Positions 33,145-45,845 of a stretch of 64,000 bases of DNA are shown piece by piece. Every line of letters begins with the position of its first letter. Positions within the stretch are counted from its first letter, which is position 1. The DNA is from Volvariella volvacea V23 (lineage: Eukaryota > Basidiomycota > Agaricomycetes > Agaricales > Pluteaceae). The position numbers and the translations under genes are program-made. Location: positions 326,439 to 390,438 of the forward strand of contig KB722739.1 of assembly GCA_000349905.1 (NCBI GenBank). Direction: 5' to 3'. Under the pieces are notes generated by a model. That model made no database searches, was not told where the DNA came from, and worked only from the letters and a program-made list of their open reading frames with translations.

Positions 33145-36100
33145 TGATAATGACGATGATGCCTCGTTACGGTAGTTACGATTACGCCCTTTTGCCGTTT
33201 CGTTTCGTTTCGTTTCTTTTCACCTCCCACTTTTTCTGTTTTCTGTTTTTGTTTTTTCACAGTCTTCCCCCTGGCAGGGTAGTTGGTTCCCCCATCCGTT
33301 CACCTAGAACGTCTGTTTGTGGTTTACGACTTCCCTTCACTCTTTCCTCGGTCTGGCATGTCACTTGGTTTTTGGTGATACGGTGGTTCCATCTTTATCT
33401 CTGTCTCGTGAACTACGACTTTGAGCTTGACCCTGACCTTGTACCTTCATGTTCTTCGTGCTGTGCGCTCTCAGGTTCTGTTGGTACCGCTCCTTCTCCA
33501 TCCGACTCCAACTCCCATACGCATTCATCGACATCCATAATTCCCTTTTCTTTTCGTGTCGATTTCGTCTTGTTAATCCTTTGGTTGTTAATACAATTTA
33601 CGACCTTAATTTGATGTCGTTGCTTATAGTAGTAGTGGGAAGGGGGGAGGCTGGTTAGCTGGCTGGCGCATATGTCTGCGTCGGCGAGTCTGGAGCCAGT
33701 TTTGGGTTTTGGGGTTTTTTGTGGTTTTCTTTTGTGGTTTTGTGGCTACAAATTCGCTGATTTTTTCAATGGGCGAATTGACCCGCCATGGACTATGGGA
33801 TCGAGGCCTAAGACTGAGACTACTACACCATCTACCGTGGACGTTGCACGTCTCTCGTTCTCCTAGTTCGGCTTGTCCTTTAATTCCCCGTCCATCGTCA
33901 ACTACCTTTGTTGCATCTTTAGCCACCTACACATCCCAGCGTTGCAGTATCTTGGATATCCCTCTTTGAGTCGGGGCCCGCGGATGGCGTTTTGAAGCCA
34001 TGGTGAACTCGAGGCGATAAAGACTGAGACTGGGTCGACGTCCAGCATTCTTACTCATTCTTGCCGGTGCTCGGGGTATGCGTTCATGCAAGGATCTGAA
34101 AGCTGTAATATGTCCACAAACTCGTTGACATCGTTAGACTGACTGTATGCGCTGTAGTTCTGTCGATGTGGGCCATCGCGCCGTGCGTCGATTGGGTGGT
34201 GGCTGGTTACTTACTTGGTTGGGTAGTTGGAGTTGGGCCGATCGTATGGGCCTTGAAGCAGTCCACCGCAGGAAAATGTGCCAGACTGCAGCTTTTCCTA
34301 TGGCGCTCTAGGGTCTGTGCATGCGTAGATTTGGTGGTCGGGAACGTATCACACATCCCAAAATGCTTGCATATCCTACCGTGACGTGTCCCGCGCCATC
34401 TAACTTTCCTTCCGATAAATACATGCGTACCGCGACTTCAGATTTATCGTTTGGTACTCATCAACACTGAACTCGTTGTGCAGCCAGCACTCCAGGAATC
34501 CATACAACACCAAAGCCTCGCACTGGCACCCACAGTATCCACCACATATCCCTCCGATTCAGGCTCGGGGTCCCTCGGCCTGGAGCCATGATTAGTAAGT
34601 ACTTACGACCGCATACACTCTCCCTCTTCCCTGATCAATATGATGATATCCCTTATCTCCAGGCTCCTTCTCCACGAGCCTCCTCCGATTTTTTCAGAAC
34701 TCGAAAGCGGCCTTGCAGCACCACCTGCCTTGACACAGGGAGTAATTGTTCCCCGTCGCCAACCCACATTTCCCCGATCTCATATCAGATCTGAGGAATT
34801 CAAGTATGACGGAGCCGCGGTCTTGCTGGCCACTTCCACATAGAGATGAAGAGATCCGCTCCAGCCCACTTGTGATCGTACAGTCGTCCACTATGCGGTG
34901 ACACACAGCCTTCATAAAGTCGACGTCAGGACTTCTGAGTTGTAGGTTCTTGCTCCTCACTTCACCGCCATCCCCTGGCTAGTGCCGGTGGTTGTGGGTC
35001 GTCTGGGTTCTGGATCACAAACACGAGATTTCGACTCCAAATTCGTGATACATATGCGATGCAATATCTACGCAATCTAGATGAGACGGGACAGAAGTCG
35101 AGGTATCAACGGTGGGAGTTAATTGGCACAACTAAATTTCGTACACCATTCAAACATTGGGTCTCTTAACTTTGAATTCAGCTTGGCATTGTACTTTGGC
35201 TTGGGCAGTACCCAGTCTCAGCATTCCTACGCTCTCGGGGTCGCTATGGCCATGGCTGGTAATGGTGTCGAGCTTCGACGAGGTTCCCTGGCATCACAAT
35301 CTTATCATTCATGGATATCAATTGTTGAAGTCTATAATCAGGCTCGTGTACCCAATGATAGCACTGCTGCGGCATGACTCGGGCTGGGAGGATCTAGAAT
35401 TGTCGTGTGCCCTGGCCGCACAGGCAGGTATGTTCTTTACCTGCTCACCGAATTTATGGCCCAAATTCTGACGGGTTAGTACTAGGAGAGCAGGCCAGAT
35501 AAATCGCGTTATCTAGAACGGCCACAATCCAATCCTCCTCTCCCTAGTAGGCTTGCCGTACATGAATTGAACGGTGCTTGGATTTGAGGCCCAAGATATT
35601 CATACCGTATTCAATTTCAGAGCTAGTTGTGGAGCCTGGATGGAGCCTTGTTTTTCCAGCCTGCGAGTATCTCCGCTAACTCCATATTGAACATTCTTTT
35701 GTTATAGTTCTAGACGCCGGACAGCCTCGTTTCCAGGGTGTGCGGGTTAACAAACAGCTCCTTCGTTCGGTACGCGGGCCACCAATCCGTATCACCATAT
35801 CTCGAATGGCGAAACGAAACGCAATTGTATCCGAGCCCGGAAAGTGGGTAATCGAACGCTGTGAATGAATCACACGAGTATTAATCCGATTGATGGCCGC
35901 TTTGTGTGTAGGATTGTGACGACTGGTGGGCAGGATGAGCACAAGCATTGGTCATGCTAGAGGGGTTATCTGTAGAGGTTTGGCAAGAGGTTGAGGGGAA
36001 TTTATAGAGGTAAGGGCTCCCCATTTCCTTTGAATTAAATATAATATTAAAGCTCCTCAGCGTCAAACGCTACGTGAATTATCCTATGTCCGCTCAGTCT

Positions 36101-38235
36101 CTAGAAATATTAACAGCACCTCAGGTCGATATCTGCTCATAGCCTTTTTCTGGTACCTCTAAATGTTGGGAGGTCGACCACCAAACTACTCCCTGGTTCC
36201 CAAACCGGCAAACCTAGTAAAAAAACACACATCTTCGTAATACAGCAACCGGGAAAAATCCGACAGCTATTGAACCTGTACATAAAGTAGTCCATGTCCA
36301 TGCTCGGCAATAATATCCAGGATGACCGACACCGTCCATGTGTTTCTGTCGTCTTATGATCCCCTCACTATGAAAAATGGCGGTCTATTAATAGATGTAC
36401 AAATCGAGGTCGCTACGCGATTGATCTCCCAATACTATCGGGTTCGACCCTGGATGGATGTAATCTACACGGGACCGAGGCTTTAGCTCAAAGGCTTACG
36501 CCACCTCCAGCATTTCTAGGGTATCCTTTCAGGATAGTTCTGGTGTGTACTACACCCACGGCATCTAAAGGGCATGTCGACTAGGCCAAGCCCTTTTCAA
36601 GAGTAATATTGTTGGGGGAATACCGAAGACTCCTTGAGGAGCAAAAGTTGTAACGTCCCCAAATAAGATATCCTTCGCCCCTGGATGCTGAATCCAAGGT
36701 GGATTCGTCCAATGACGGTCTCGACACTTTGGCAGTTGGGGTGGTGGTCTGCTACCACACCAGCAGTCCACAATAATTCTTGCGCTGGGACACTGCCAAC
36801 CTCGATGAGTTGAGACTCGAGAGTCCAGCTGTATGTCTGGTGACCGCAATACTATGGTGGAGTTAATGGCGCTGGGTTCGAATTGACCGCATCAAGTATT
36901 ATATGATTCACCGATTAATTCCCTTAGTAATTTCAGGATGGGCTTGGTTCTCACTCCTGCATGCTTCTAGTGCCGGTCCGTGTAATTGGGTTCATCAGCA
37001 ACATATTGATGGCTGTAAGACCATGAGGATGAAAAGAGGACCTAGGTAGAAGTGCTCAATGGGACTTCAAAATTAAGGAAGGGTAATTGCGTCAGCGTCG
37101 GCCTATAGTATTGTAAGCACTTCTTTTCTGTGCACAAGACCTACTGCCACAGTGTGCAGCTCTCTACTACTCGCTGGAGCGAATCGCGGTATCGCTATGG
37201 ACCAAGTTTGCAAGCAGCATCGGGTTTAATTAGAAGGATGCATCTCCTCATTGCACCGCCGGTTTATCCTTTGTCATCAAAATCGTGGCTCTACAGCGGT
37301 TCCGAATCCGAGTAATATGTTTCTACGAGTAGCTCACTGACGTTATTCTTCGCCACGATACCGGCACCAAGGTGAGTCTCTGGCTCATGGACCCTGTGCA
37401 CGAACGGAGGCTAGAGTAGATTCAAGACTGTGTATGCTTTGCAGTTTGTATGTATGGTCGATACTGGGAGAAATTAGACCAGAGTACGAATATTCTGCGA
37501 ATGCGTTCACGGTGATCCTCTGACACCGACACCTTTGCAGCTGCATTTCATTGACCCACTCTACTCCAGACCAAGCCAATTGAATTCATAACAAATTCCA
37601 ATTCCCATATCGCTCGGAAATGCCAATGCACTTTTTAGGCAACTAGTGGTGCCAAACCTGCGCACAGCTCCCGCCCGGGTGGTTCGGACGTGGTTCGGAC
37701 CTTCCCACCTCTCATGCTTTCATCTCCCTATTCTATTATATCGAACGAGTTTAATGGCCGTCTCCACGTTTAACTATGCAATGGGGGCTGTTCCGCTCAG
37801 CTCCACGCGTTACCGCCCTGTCCGATCTTGAACGACTCCACAACATTACTACGAGATAGAGGTGGAGCACTCACAGCACTTACGAACCTTGATCAATTTG
37901 ATTCAGCCTAAAATCCAATCAAGGGCTACGATTTCGGTGCTGCGATGGTGAGGTCGCGTCTTACCCCAGATAAGCCACAACAGGGTCAAAGAAAATATAA
38001 CAGGACCGTGGTGGCGCTGAGGAAATTCCCCCAGTTGGACACGTACAACTCGCCAGGTGCCACCAGACACTCCCGTGCACTTGCACGCCCACTCTTTCGA
38101 CTTCTTGTTCATTGTTTGGTGTAACGCAGGCGTTACAGTTCATCTTCTTTCACTGTACGACAACGGAAGACTGGCTCTCGAGTTTGATTTTTTGATTTTT
38201 TTTTGGTTGCTAATTTGGCAGGAACAGGAGGATCC
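33145..38235. other. Gene-poor region, 5.1 kb
   Basis: The first 500 bases are T-rich and probably the Mob 3' untranslated region. The rest contains short, mutually overlapping frames (up to about 105 codons) on both strands with no domain. I found no tRNA, long repeat or transposase-like motif. The last 200 bases probably hold the 5' end of the seven-helix gene. Confidence 0.5.
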
Positions 38236-39745
38236 ATGGATCTTGGTGAGTTGGAAATCGCTAGCCTCTCATGCGATCGCTTCATCTTTTCCCTTCTAGG
38301 ACCTGATACCCGATTCTTTCATGTCTTCTACGCACTGCAAATTCTCGGAGGAGTGCTCTTTATCTCCATGATGCTGTTAGCGATCATATCACGCTCAATA
38401 TACCGTCACGCTTCCTGGTACAGCTTCTGTGTCGCCTGGATCCTCTATTCCTTCTCCTATTCCTTGCTTGCATTCACTGGGAGACCGCAAAGCGCGCAAA
38501 GTGGCCTGTGTACTTTCCAAACGGCGTTGATCTATTCTGCCTCGCCCATGTGAGCGCTATCGGGCATTTCGGTTCCACTAGGCGCTTACTCACGTTCAAT
38601 AGAGCGGGTTCGGCTACTCTCGCTATCGTTCTCCATGTAAGTGGGATAATAGTCTGTATTCTCCTTGTCGACTTATGCCGCCTCCCAGCTCCTTTACGAA
38701 ATACTATCGACCATCTACGCGCACATCTACAATGACGGAACCAGTCGGGCATTCATATTTTCGGTGTGTACTGAGATCTCTCTTATCAGGCGCTTCAGTA
38801 CTGAAGTTGGCTAAGCTAATTTTTGTCCCCTGGGCGACATGGGCTGCGATGTTCTTTGGAGTGTTGGGAGTAAGTGACACCTCTATTGATCTCCAGAGCA
38901 CACACTCACGTTCCACACTCCATCCATCAGACAGCGCTCCGAGACCCGAGTGCAATACTGCTGGAGGATAACGCGGCTTATTGTTCCCTTAAGAACCCAA
39001 CCATGTACGTCTTCGTTCGTTTTTAAACACCTTTTTTACTCACTTCATTCCAGAAGTCGAGTTCCCTCAATATGGTCACTCATTACTACTACCCTGATCA
39101 CTGTCAGCGCAGGTCCGTCGTCCCTATCAAGTCGTCTTCTATGCCATACTAATCCATACGTTCCAGTGACCATATGTATCGTCGTGTACAGAAACAGAGG
39201 AAGAAAGCTAAAAATGGATTCCGCATTAAGTATGACCATACGAGTGGTACTTTTCACTCTCTTGGGACTAGCAGCCATCATGTAAGTTTCACCCTCAAGC
39301 ATTGATCAGACGCCAAACCTAATCATATCTATTCGAAGCACCTCGTTTGTCTTCACTTTTTCGGAGACGAGAAGGAATGAGTATGAGGCTATGCTGGCCA
39401 TTGGTACGTTTAACTCCACTAGTTGACTATCGCTGCTCACCTATTTCTCCCACCAGTGACACCAATAACGGCCTTGATATTCGGCACTCAATCGGTTTGT
39501 ACCCGGATAGTCTGTTACCGCCCACATTCATGCTTACGTCTGATCTCCAGGACTTCCTTCGCTTACTCTTCCCATGTATACCCAAGCGACGCCAGCGCCA
39601 GCGCCAACGAAAACTGAAGGAGAAAGGAGACGGGGAGTGGGAATCTCGGAGAAGAAGTAGCTCAATTTCCTCTGAGGACTTGGAGGGCCTGACAATCACC
39701 CTGCCACCTGCAACTTATTCTGGATATTATTCCCGTGATGTGTAG
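38236..39745 (+). CDS. Seven-helix membrane protein, GPCR-like, multi-exon
   Basis: Predicted integral membrane protein with seven hydrophobic segments, of the kind annotated in Agaricomycetes as hypothetical or GPCR-like; ligand unknown. A first exon MDLG (ATG 38236, donor GTGAGT) joins PDTRFFHVFYALQ. Helices in order include FYALQILGGVLFISMMLLAI, WYSFCVAWILYSFSYSLLAF, TALIYSASPIAGSATLAIVL, LIFVPWATWAAMFFGVLG, SLITTTLITVSAVTICIVVY, VVLFTLLGLAAI and MLAIVTPITALIF. A basic cytoplasmic tail contains a run of Arg, Gln and Lys (KRRQRQRQRK) and SRRRSSSISSED, then ends SGYYSRDV at TAG 39743-39745. About nine short introns are needed, with consistent phases. One uses GTACTGAG, not the nearer GTGTGT. 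It is convergent with the next P450, only 114 bases away. Confidence 0.72.
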
Positions 39746-39859
39746 TGTATGTGAGTTTAATTTGTACAAGGAAATGACACTGTTGTCGGACGAGCCCATG
39801 AGAATGACAAATGGCGTGATCGTCATTTCGTGCATGGTTCAGTCTGAGTTGCTATCTAT

Positions 39860-42065
39860 TCAGATGTGTTCGCTCCTTTTCGCTCTTTGGATAGCACTGA
39901 TTGCAGCCTCTGAGCGGGGCACGATTCTGCACTTGAAAGGAAGTGGAGGTCTGCATCAAACTGTCAGCCGAGATCGCCGAGGAGTAAGTCAACATACGAC
40001 GTAGCCGAAGATGTCGACCATTCCATAACCGGACGAATTTCTTGACCGTCATCATCCAGTGCCTTTGAAATATCAAAGAGGGAAATGGTGCATGCCATTG
40101 TGTGCCAAACGAGCAGACTAGCAAAGTGCCTTCCTGGGCAAATTCTTGATTCGTACGTTAGCTTGCCTTGCATTTACACACAGAGAAGACGGCGGAGTTG
40201 GGAGGTGTTTACCTTCGACCGAAACTAAAAGCAAGACTTTCTGGATCCCGGACTCCTGGGTTTAGTTTCCCGTCCTTGAGGAATCGATTAGGGTTAAATA
40301 CGTGAGGATCAGGATGCACCTCTTCGTCGTGAAGCATTCTCCTGCAGAAATGTGAGTGAACTCCCCTCTAAAAGGTATAAGGTAACACTGCACTCAATGT
40401 TTGTCAAAACGATAGATCCTGCGGGAATAAGATATCCCTTGTAGGTATCAGCTGTTTCAATACAATGCGGCACGCCTTGTATTTGCGTGAGTGAATTAAG
40501 CAGCTAGAAATTGGAGTTTTTTGCTCACCAAGGGGAACAGCAGCGTGCCATCTCCACACTTCTTTGACTAATGCTGATATGTACGGCAGAGATTCCTGGT
40601 CCTCGAATTCTGGAAGACGCCCTGGCCCGACCACTGCATCGATTTCATTTTGCGCTTTCTTCAGAACTTCTGGGTGACGCAGAAGCGCCAGAATTCCAGT
40701 TAGGGTTGCTGCAACGGTCTATGTCCGGGACATTATGACTGTTAGCACCCGGTGTAGTCGGCAGAGCTGCGCTTACTGTGTCGGATGCACCTGTAGAATA
40801 CTATGATTGACAAGTAGGCTAACTGAATCCTCGACACTAGACTCACCAAGGTATACTGTCGCAGCCACCTGCTTCAACATTCGCTCTTTATCTTCAAAAT
40901 TGTCGCTGCCATCCATAGTTCGTATTTCACAAGAAACGATCGAACTAACGTCACTCCCTGCAGCCTAACACAACGTGGATGAAAATCGTTATAACTATCA
41001 CTCGCCCCAGTAAGATCGCTTACAATTTTTTCTTTAGCCGCTCGATAAGGGATTTCAACCATGTCAATCGTCCATTCCTTCCATACTCTCGCTTGCCGCT
41101 GGAATCCTGCAAACGGAACCCACTCTTGTACGTACTTGAGCCAGGGGAGAGAATCCACAAGGAATCGACCTGTGACGACTCCCTCCAGAGCGCCAGCAGC
41201 CTTCTCTAATACCTTGATGTAGGGGTCGTGTTCTGGTATCGCTTGGAGCCCGTATGCCAGCAACAGTGACACCCCACCGGACAAGCTGGATGTGAACATC
41301 GAGTCGTTACCCCTTCAGGTGAGTACATAAGTAAATGGGCTCACTGCTTAACGTGGTCTCTGAACTGCTCTGGTCTAGATAGAAGGCTGAGCATGAGCGC
41401 ATGTACCGATTGCGTAATGTGGGGCTTAAAGTTTTTGACTGAAGTGGGATTGAACGATTGATAGAGAAGTTTTCTGTGTTTTCGCCTTCGAGGACTGTTT
41501 AAAACTACTCCATTAAATGGAATTTATTACTCACCAGGTGGGTCCTGAATTTTAAATCAAGATCAGTAGAATGTCAAAAGTTGTGTTGATCAACTCTGCT
41601 AGCCAGACTCACCATATTTCATAAGAGCAAGGTTGAAATCCCACCCCATCAGCTCACAGGCCATAGTAACCTGAGGTCTAATACGCAACCTTGAGCTCGA
41701 AAATGTGTATTATTGTGAACGCCTTACCTGCTAGAGTATATGGCAGATCGGCGTTCGAGTAGATCTTCCGCAGCAGTAATGGAGTTGAGGATAACCAGGC
41801 TCTGACCAGCAAGATTCAGATGAAGGATATCGGGATCTAGGACATCATTTCATGTTATAGAGGAAGGACGATAGACCAGGGCAGTATTACCGTATATATC
41901 TGCCCATTCACTGTATATTCGCCAGTCGTTGTCCTTAGGGACATCCCACACGTTACCAATGAGGAATCTCCTTCGCGGACCAGGTGGAAGAGGGAAATTG
42001 AACCTTTTGCGAAACAGTAAGAATAAGGAAGACAGTAGAAGCACTGCGACTAGAATTGTATCCAT
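39860..42065 (-). CDS. Cytochrome P450 monooxygenase, next to terpene synthase
   Basis: Heme-thiolate monooxygenase, likely bound to the endoplasmic reticulum. ATG 42065 opens an anchor (LVAVLLLSSLFLLF) and the hinge FPLPPGPRRRFLIGN. Landmarks are DILHLNLAGQSLV, WMAATIL region helices, the ExxR helix (KEVWRWHAAVPLG), MLHDEE and the heme loop, which is split by an intron: FSFGRR joins ICPGRH after GTAAAC...CAAG (about 40146-40208). The last intron (GTATGT...GATGCAG) joins MEWSTSSATS to PPLPFKCRIVPRSEAAISAI and the stop at 39860-39862. All core motifs appear intact. Its 3' half closely resembles the broken fragment at 43324-43787. With the sesquiterpene synthase 2.4 kb away, oxidation of a sesquiterpene is a reasonable inference, not a proof. 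Confidence 0.88.
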
Positions 42066-43323
42066 TGAACGTGGTCGAGTGTTGCGGAGTACTAATGTTC
42101 TTGTTGCCTCTATATACAGCTATTGGACTGAACAAGGCCATAGTAGGAAAAATATTGCCATGAAGGACCGCTCTCTGATTACGGAAAAGCATTGTTATTG
42201 CGACTCATGAGTCATTAACAGGAGAAGATGTCTATCAAGAACTTATGACCCACCACTCGATAGAGGGCATGACTGAACATGTGTCGTTTGTCGCGGCAGC
42301 TGTAAGACCTGATTGGAAAGGGCACCGTTGACTCCCATTCTGAGTCCCGAAGATCCACAGGGTAAGCTTATCTTCTCGCAAGTGATGTCGCCGTTCCCGC
42401 ATCAAATGCAGAATGTTATGGTAACTTAGTGTCACCTACGGGGGTGACCCCAGAGCATCACTTGTACCTATGAAGATCCTGTCTCCGCGCCCACGAGACA
42501 AGGGATAGACAGCATTTAGAGGAGCAGACCCAAAACAGGACGTAGAGCATACTTTTATTTTTTTTTTCGACAGTCCCTAGTTATAGGATGGTTCGCAAGA
42601 GTCTCGTGCAATGAGACCAGTCCGAATCTTTCGTATGAGCTCGCTGTTTTCTCAGGAACTCCTGGTACTATACACAAGAAAACCCAAGAAATCTGAACCT
42701 GGATACGACGTGAGGGTCCCTCGAGGATTTTGGTAATCACCGTGCCAGAACAAGAAAAAAGCATTGCACACCCTGACAAGCTTGGGTTCGAGCAGCAGAG
42801 GAACTGTGAGATACAGTATCAGAATCTATCATGTCGGGAATATTGTTTCCGTGCACACCTTAAGTAGACTCTGAATGAGATAAGGTTCCATAACTAGCTT
42901 AGGCAGTGGAGCTTAAGACTTGAAAGTGATTGCTCCAATGATGAGCATGATCTGGGCTAATCAATAAGGGTCGCTGCTAGCTAATGCCATCAACTGCGTT
43001 CTGCGAACACGGACCAGCACTGGCCCCCAGTGAACAGATCGGATGTTCTTGTGGATTATGAGCGACTCCTGGAGACTGTTGGGCTGCTTTGCAAACAGGT
43101 TTAGAGTTAATAATAGTGGCATTCACCAATGTTTGCATCCTCTTAGAAGAACGCGTTGCAGTAATCGAATGGTAATGCTGGATTAATTGCGGCGGTAGTG
43201 GCATGCGCTGACTTCACGATGACTTGAGGGTGGGACGTGAAGGGTCAAGCATGCACAGAACGATTTGAAACATATATTGAATGGTACATGACAGTACTGA
43301 ACAATTTGCCGATGAACCAATAG
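42066..43323. other. Intergenic, 1.26 kb, P450 promoter side
   Basis: Lies upstream of the intact P450 and downstream of the P450 fragment. Contains a ten-base T run near 42559. Short frames only, no domain. Confidence 0.5.
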
Positions 43324-43787
43324 CTATTCATTGAGCAATTTATTTCTCTTGATCTGTTGAATAGTACTAATTGCAGCCTTCGAGCGAGGTACAATGTTGC
43401 ATCTGAAGCGGTGCCTTGCGTGCCAGATCATCAGCTGGGCTGGAAATGAAACAAATAAACATACGATATTGACGAAGATGACCACTCCTGGGTAGGTTCT
43501 ATTTCTTCCCCTTCTCCATCCAGTGATTTTGAAATGCCTGAGACGCAATACATGCCATAGTAGTCGTCCTGATAGTCAGCGAAGCAAAGTGCCTCCCAGG
43601 ACAAACTCTGAATTTGTCTGATTAGTTTTTCTGACAAGAGGCGATGGCAGAGAAATACTGACCCCCTGCCATATCTAAAAGCGATACTTTCTGGATTTCG
43701 AACTTCTGGGTTTAGCTTCCCATCCTTGAGAAATCTATCAGAATGAAACGTGGATCAGGATATGTCTCTTCGTCGTGGAGCATTCTC
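43324..43787 (-). pseudogene. Broken 3' fragment of a cytochrome P450
   Basis: A decayed copy of the 3' part of a P450 like the one at 39860-42065. Recognisable pieces in order are MLHDEETYPDP, DRFLKDGKLNPEVRNPES, a damaged heme region (FRYGRG in place of FSFGRR), VCPGRHFAS, SKSLDGEGEEIEPTQEWSSSS and CNIVPRSKAAISTIQQIK, ending at TAG 43324. Breaks compared with the neighbour: the reading frame shifts after YPDP, where a few bases are missing; a second shift follows ACI, with a net loss of about four bases; and the donor after the first heme half is altered. No anchor, I-helix or ExxR part is found upstream, so the 5' half is missing. Best read as the remnant of a tandem P450 duplication. Confidence 0.8.
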
Positions 43788-44514
43788 CTACAACGATTTA
43801 AGCATGTTGTACTCTCATTGTGTCAATTGTAATTCAGGAAATCGATCATCGCCTACCCTGCGGTCTATCTTAAGTCCCAGTTCGAGCATAAGACAGTCTT
43901 CTGGTAATTTCAAAATTGTACGATCCTTTCCTTGCAAAGAGTCGTCGCCTGCAGCGAGGTCCTCGTGACGAGTCAACTCCATGATGCTTCAGGTGGTGTT
44001 TGTGGTGCGGAGCTAAACCAGGATTGACTTTGACGCTGTTTGGCAACAGTCCGCCAGAGCGATAAGATAGGCCTGTGTGGAGGGGAAATCTGAGGAAGTG
44101 GGGGTTCTGTCGTCCGCGGATGGAGAAGATGGTCAAAGGTGCTGGGTAAAAAAGGATTCTCCCATTTGTTCTACCCTACTGATATTTATATAGTCTGTAC
44201 ACGGTCAGCCTCGTATTTACATCCGGTTCGTATCATAATGCTCCTCCACACCTGGAGAAGTCCGAACTGTCCATCCCCTTCTTCAGTTGAGACTCTGAAC
44301 CTCGTCCGCATATATTTAACCTACCCAAAGAAAATTTTCGAATGGAGCATATTCACTTCCGACGCGGAGAAACTGGTCTGTGTTGCCAGGCCTCACGATT
44401 TATAGGGGCTGGCTCTTCGTGCAGTGCTATATCCGATGATCCCAGACAGGGTGTAGATGAATCATATGGCTTCCAGCAATTTCAGTCTTTCATCCACTTC
44501 TTCTTTATCTCAGC
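43788..44514. other. Region between P450 fragment and terpene synthase
   Basis: On the minus strand a 55-codon frame (43982 down to 43815, starting MELTRHEDLAAGDD) looks mildly protein-like and runs up to the first exon of the P450 fragment. An overlapping 88-codon frame is His/Arg-rich. Neither matches a P450 segment or another family I know. The 3' part should hold the terpene synthase promoter. Confidence 0.35.
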
Positions 44515-45845
44515 ATGGTAGAAAGCAAGGTCACTGTCAGAACCAAACTATATCTTCCAGATACCATGGCTGCATGGCCTTGGTCAAGGCGTATAAACCC
44601 ATTCTATCAAGAAGTCAAGGCTGAGTCATCAGCTTGGATTCACTCCTTCCATCCATTCGAGAAAGAATCTCAGCGCGCATTTGAAGCGTGTGACTTCAGT
44701 AAGCAAGATTACCGCGGCTATATGCACTATCGACTTTCGGGGCTTATTTTTCCAATAGGCTTAATCGCATCCTTGGCGTATCCAAATGCTTCTAAGAGTC
44801 TTTATTTGCACGCTCCAATGTTTTTTCGTCGTTAATGGTATCATTTTCAGAGCACCTTCGTATCGGCGCGGATTTAATGAACTTGTTCTTTGTTATTGAC
44901 GAATACACTGACAACGCGAACATCAAAACAGTCAGCGAGATATTGAACATAGTAATTGACGCTCTGTACCACCCTCATACCCCAAGACCTACATACGAAA
45001 TCTTTTTTGGGGAAGTTACAAGGCAGTAGGCATTTCCTATGACCATATGCCTGCTGCAGTCCAACATGTGCTCCAACGTAGATTCTGGTCTCTAGCCTCT
45101 CAAACTGCCACCCCATCAGCGCAAAGGCACTTCATTCGTTATTTTACCCAATATCTTCGATCAGTAATGGAGCAAGCAAACGCCAGAGGAGGTAGTCATT
45201 CTTATGATGTCGAGAGTTATATCAAGACCAGAAGAGATAATATCGGGTTACGACCGTCCTGCACCATTGGAGAGTTAGGATTAAATTTACCAGATCAAGT
45301 TGTATATCATCCTGCTATCGAGGGGCTGCTCGACTGTATCGCAGAGCTAGTATTCATTGACAACGTAAGTGAAACACGCTTCATATCTTAACTGGGTCAA
45401 TCACATCATTGTATGGGATAAATTATCCTCGTTATAGGATATGGTCTCGTACAATCGAGAGCAAGCTACAGGAAATGACATGCATAACATCATTACGATT
45501 GCGATGCACCAATATCGCTTTACGAGTCCAAATCAAGCCATGGTCTGGGCAGCTCAGTACCATAAGTCGGTCGAGGCAAGGTTTCTGGTTGGACTGCAAC
45601 GGATCCCTTCGTTCGGTTCAGAAACCCTTGATCGCGAGGTTCAACAATACCTCGAGTGCCTTGCAAACTGGCCCAGAGCGAACGATTGCTGGAATTTTGA
45701 GTGCGGGAGGTATTTTGGGAAGAAAGGGTTACAAGTTCGCCAGACGAGATGGGTCGAGTTATTGCCAAAGGAGGACAAGAATGACATTGGTAACAGAAGC
45801 GATTCAGCGAGCGAAAGACCAGTAGTATATCGAATTTCTACATAA
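44515..45845 (+). CDS. Sesquiterpene synthase, Agaricomycete class I type
   Basis: Predicted to cyclise farnesyl diphosphate into a sesquiterpene hydrocarbon using Mg2+; cytosolic. ATG 44515 opens [16 protein letters not shown]. The Asp-rich motif is in [10 protein letters not shown], and the second metal-binding (NSE) motif is NDMVSYNRE, followed by [11 protein letters not shown]-terminal RY pair, expected to contact diphosphate, is in ECGRYFG. Introns: one after AYPNASK (GTCTTT...TTTTCAG), one after EVTR (GTAGGC...CGTAG) that restores the QFWSLA junction, and one after VFIDN near 45365-45438. The protein ends VVYRIST at TAA 45843-45845, about 340 residues, normal for the family. DEYTD rather than DDxxD suggests the clade that includes protoilludene-type synthases, but this is tentative. 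It lies next to an intact P450 and a P450 remnant. Confidence 0.9.
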
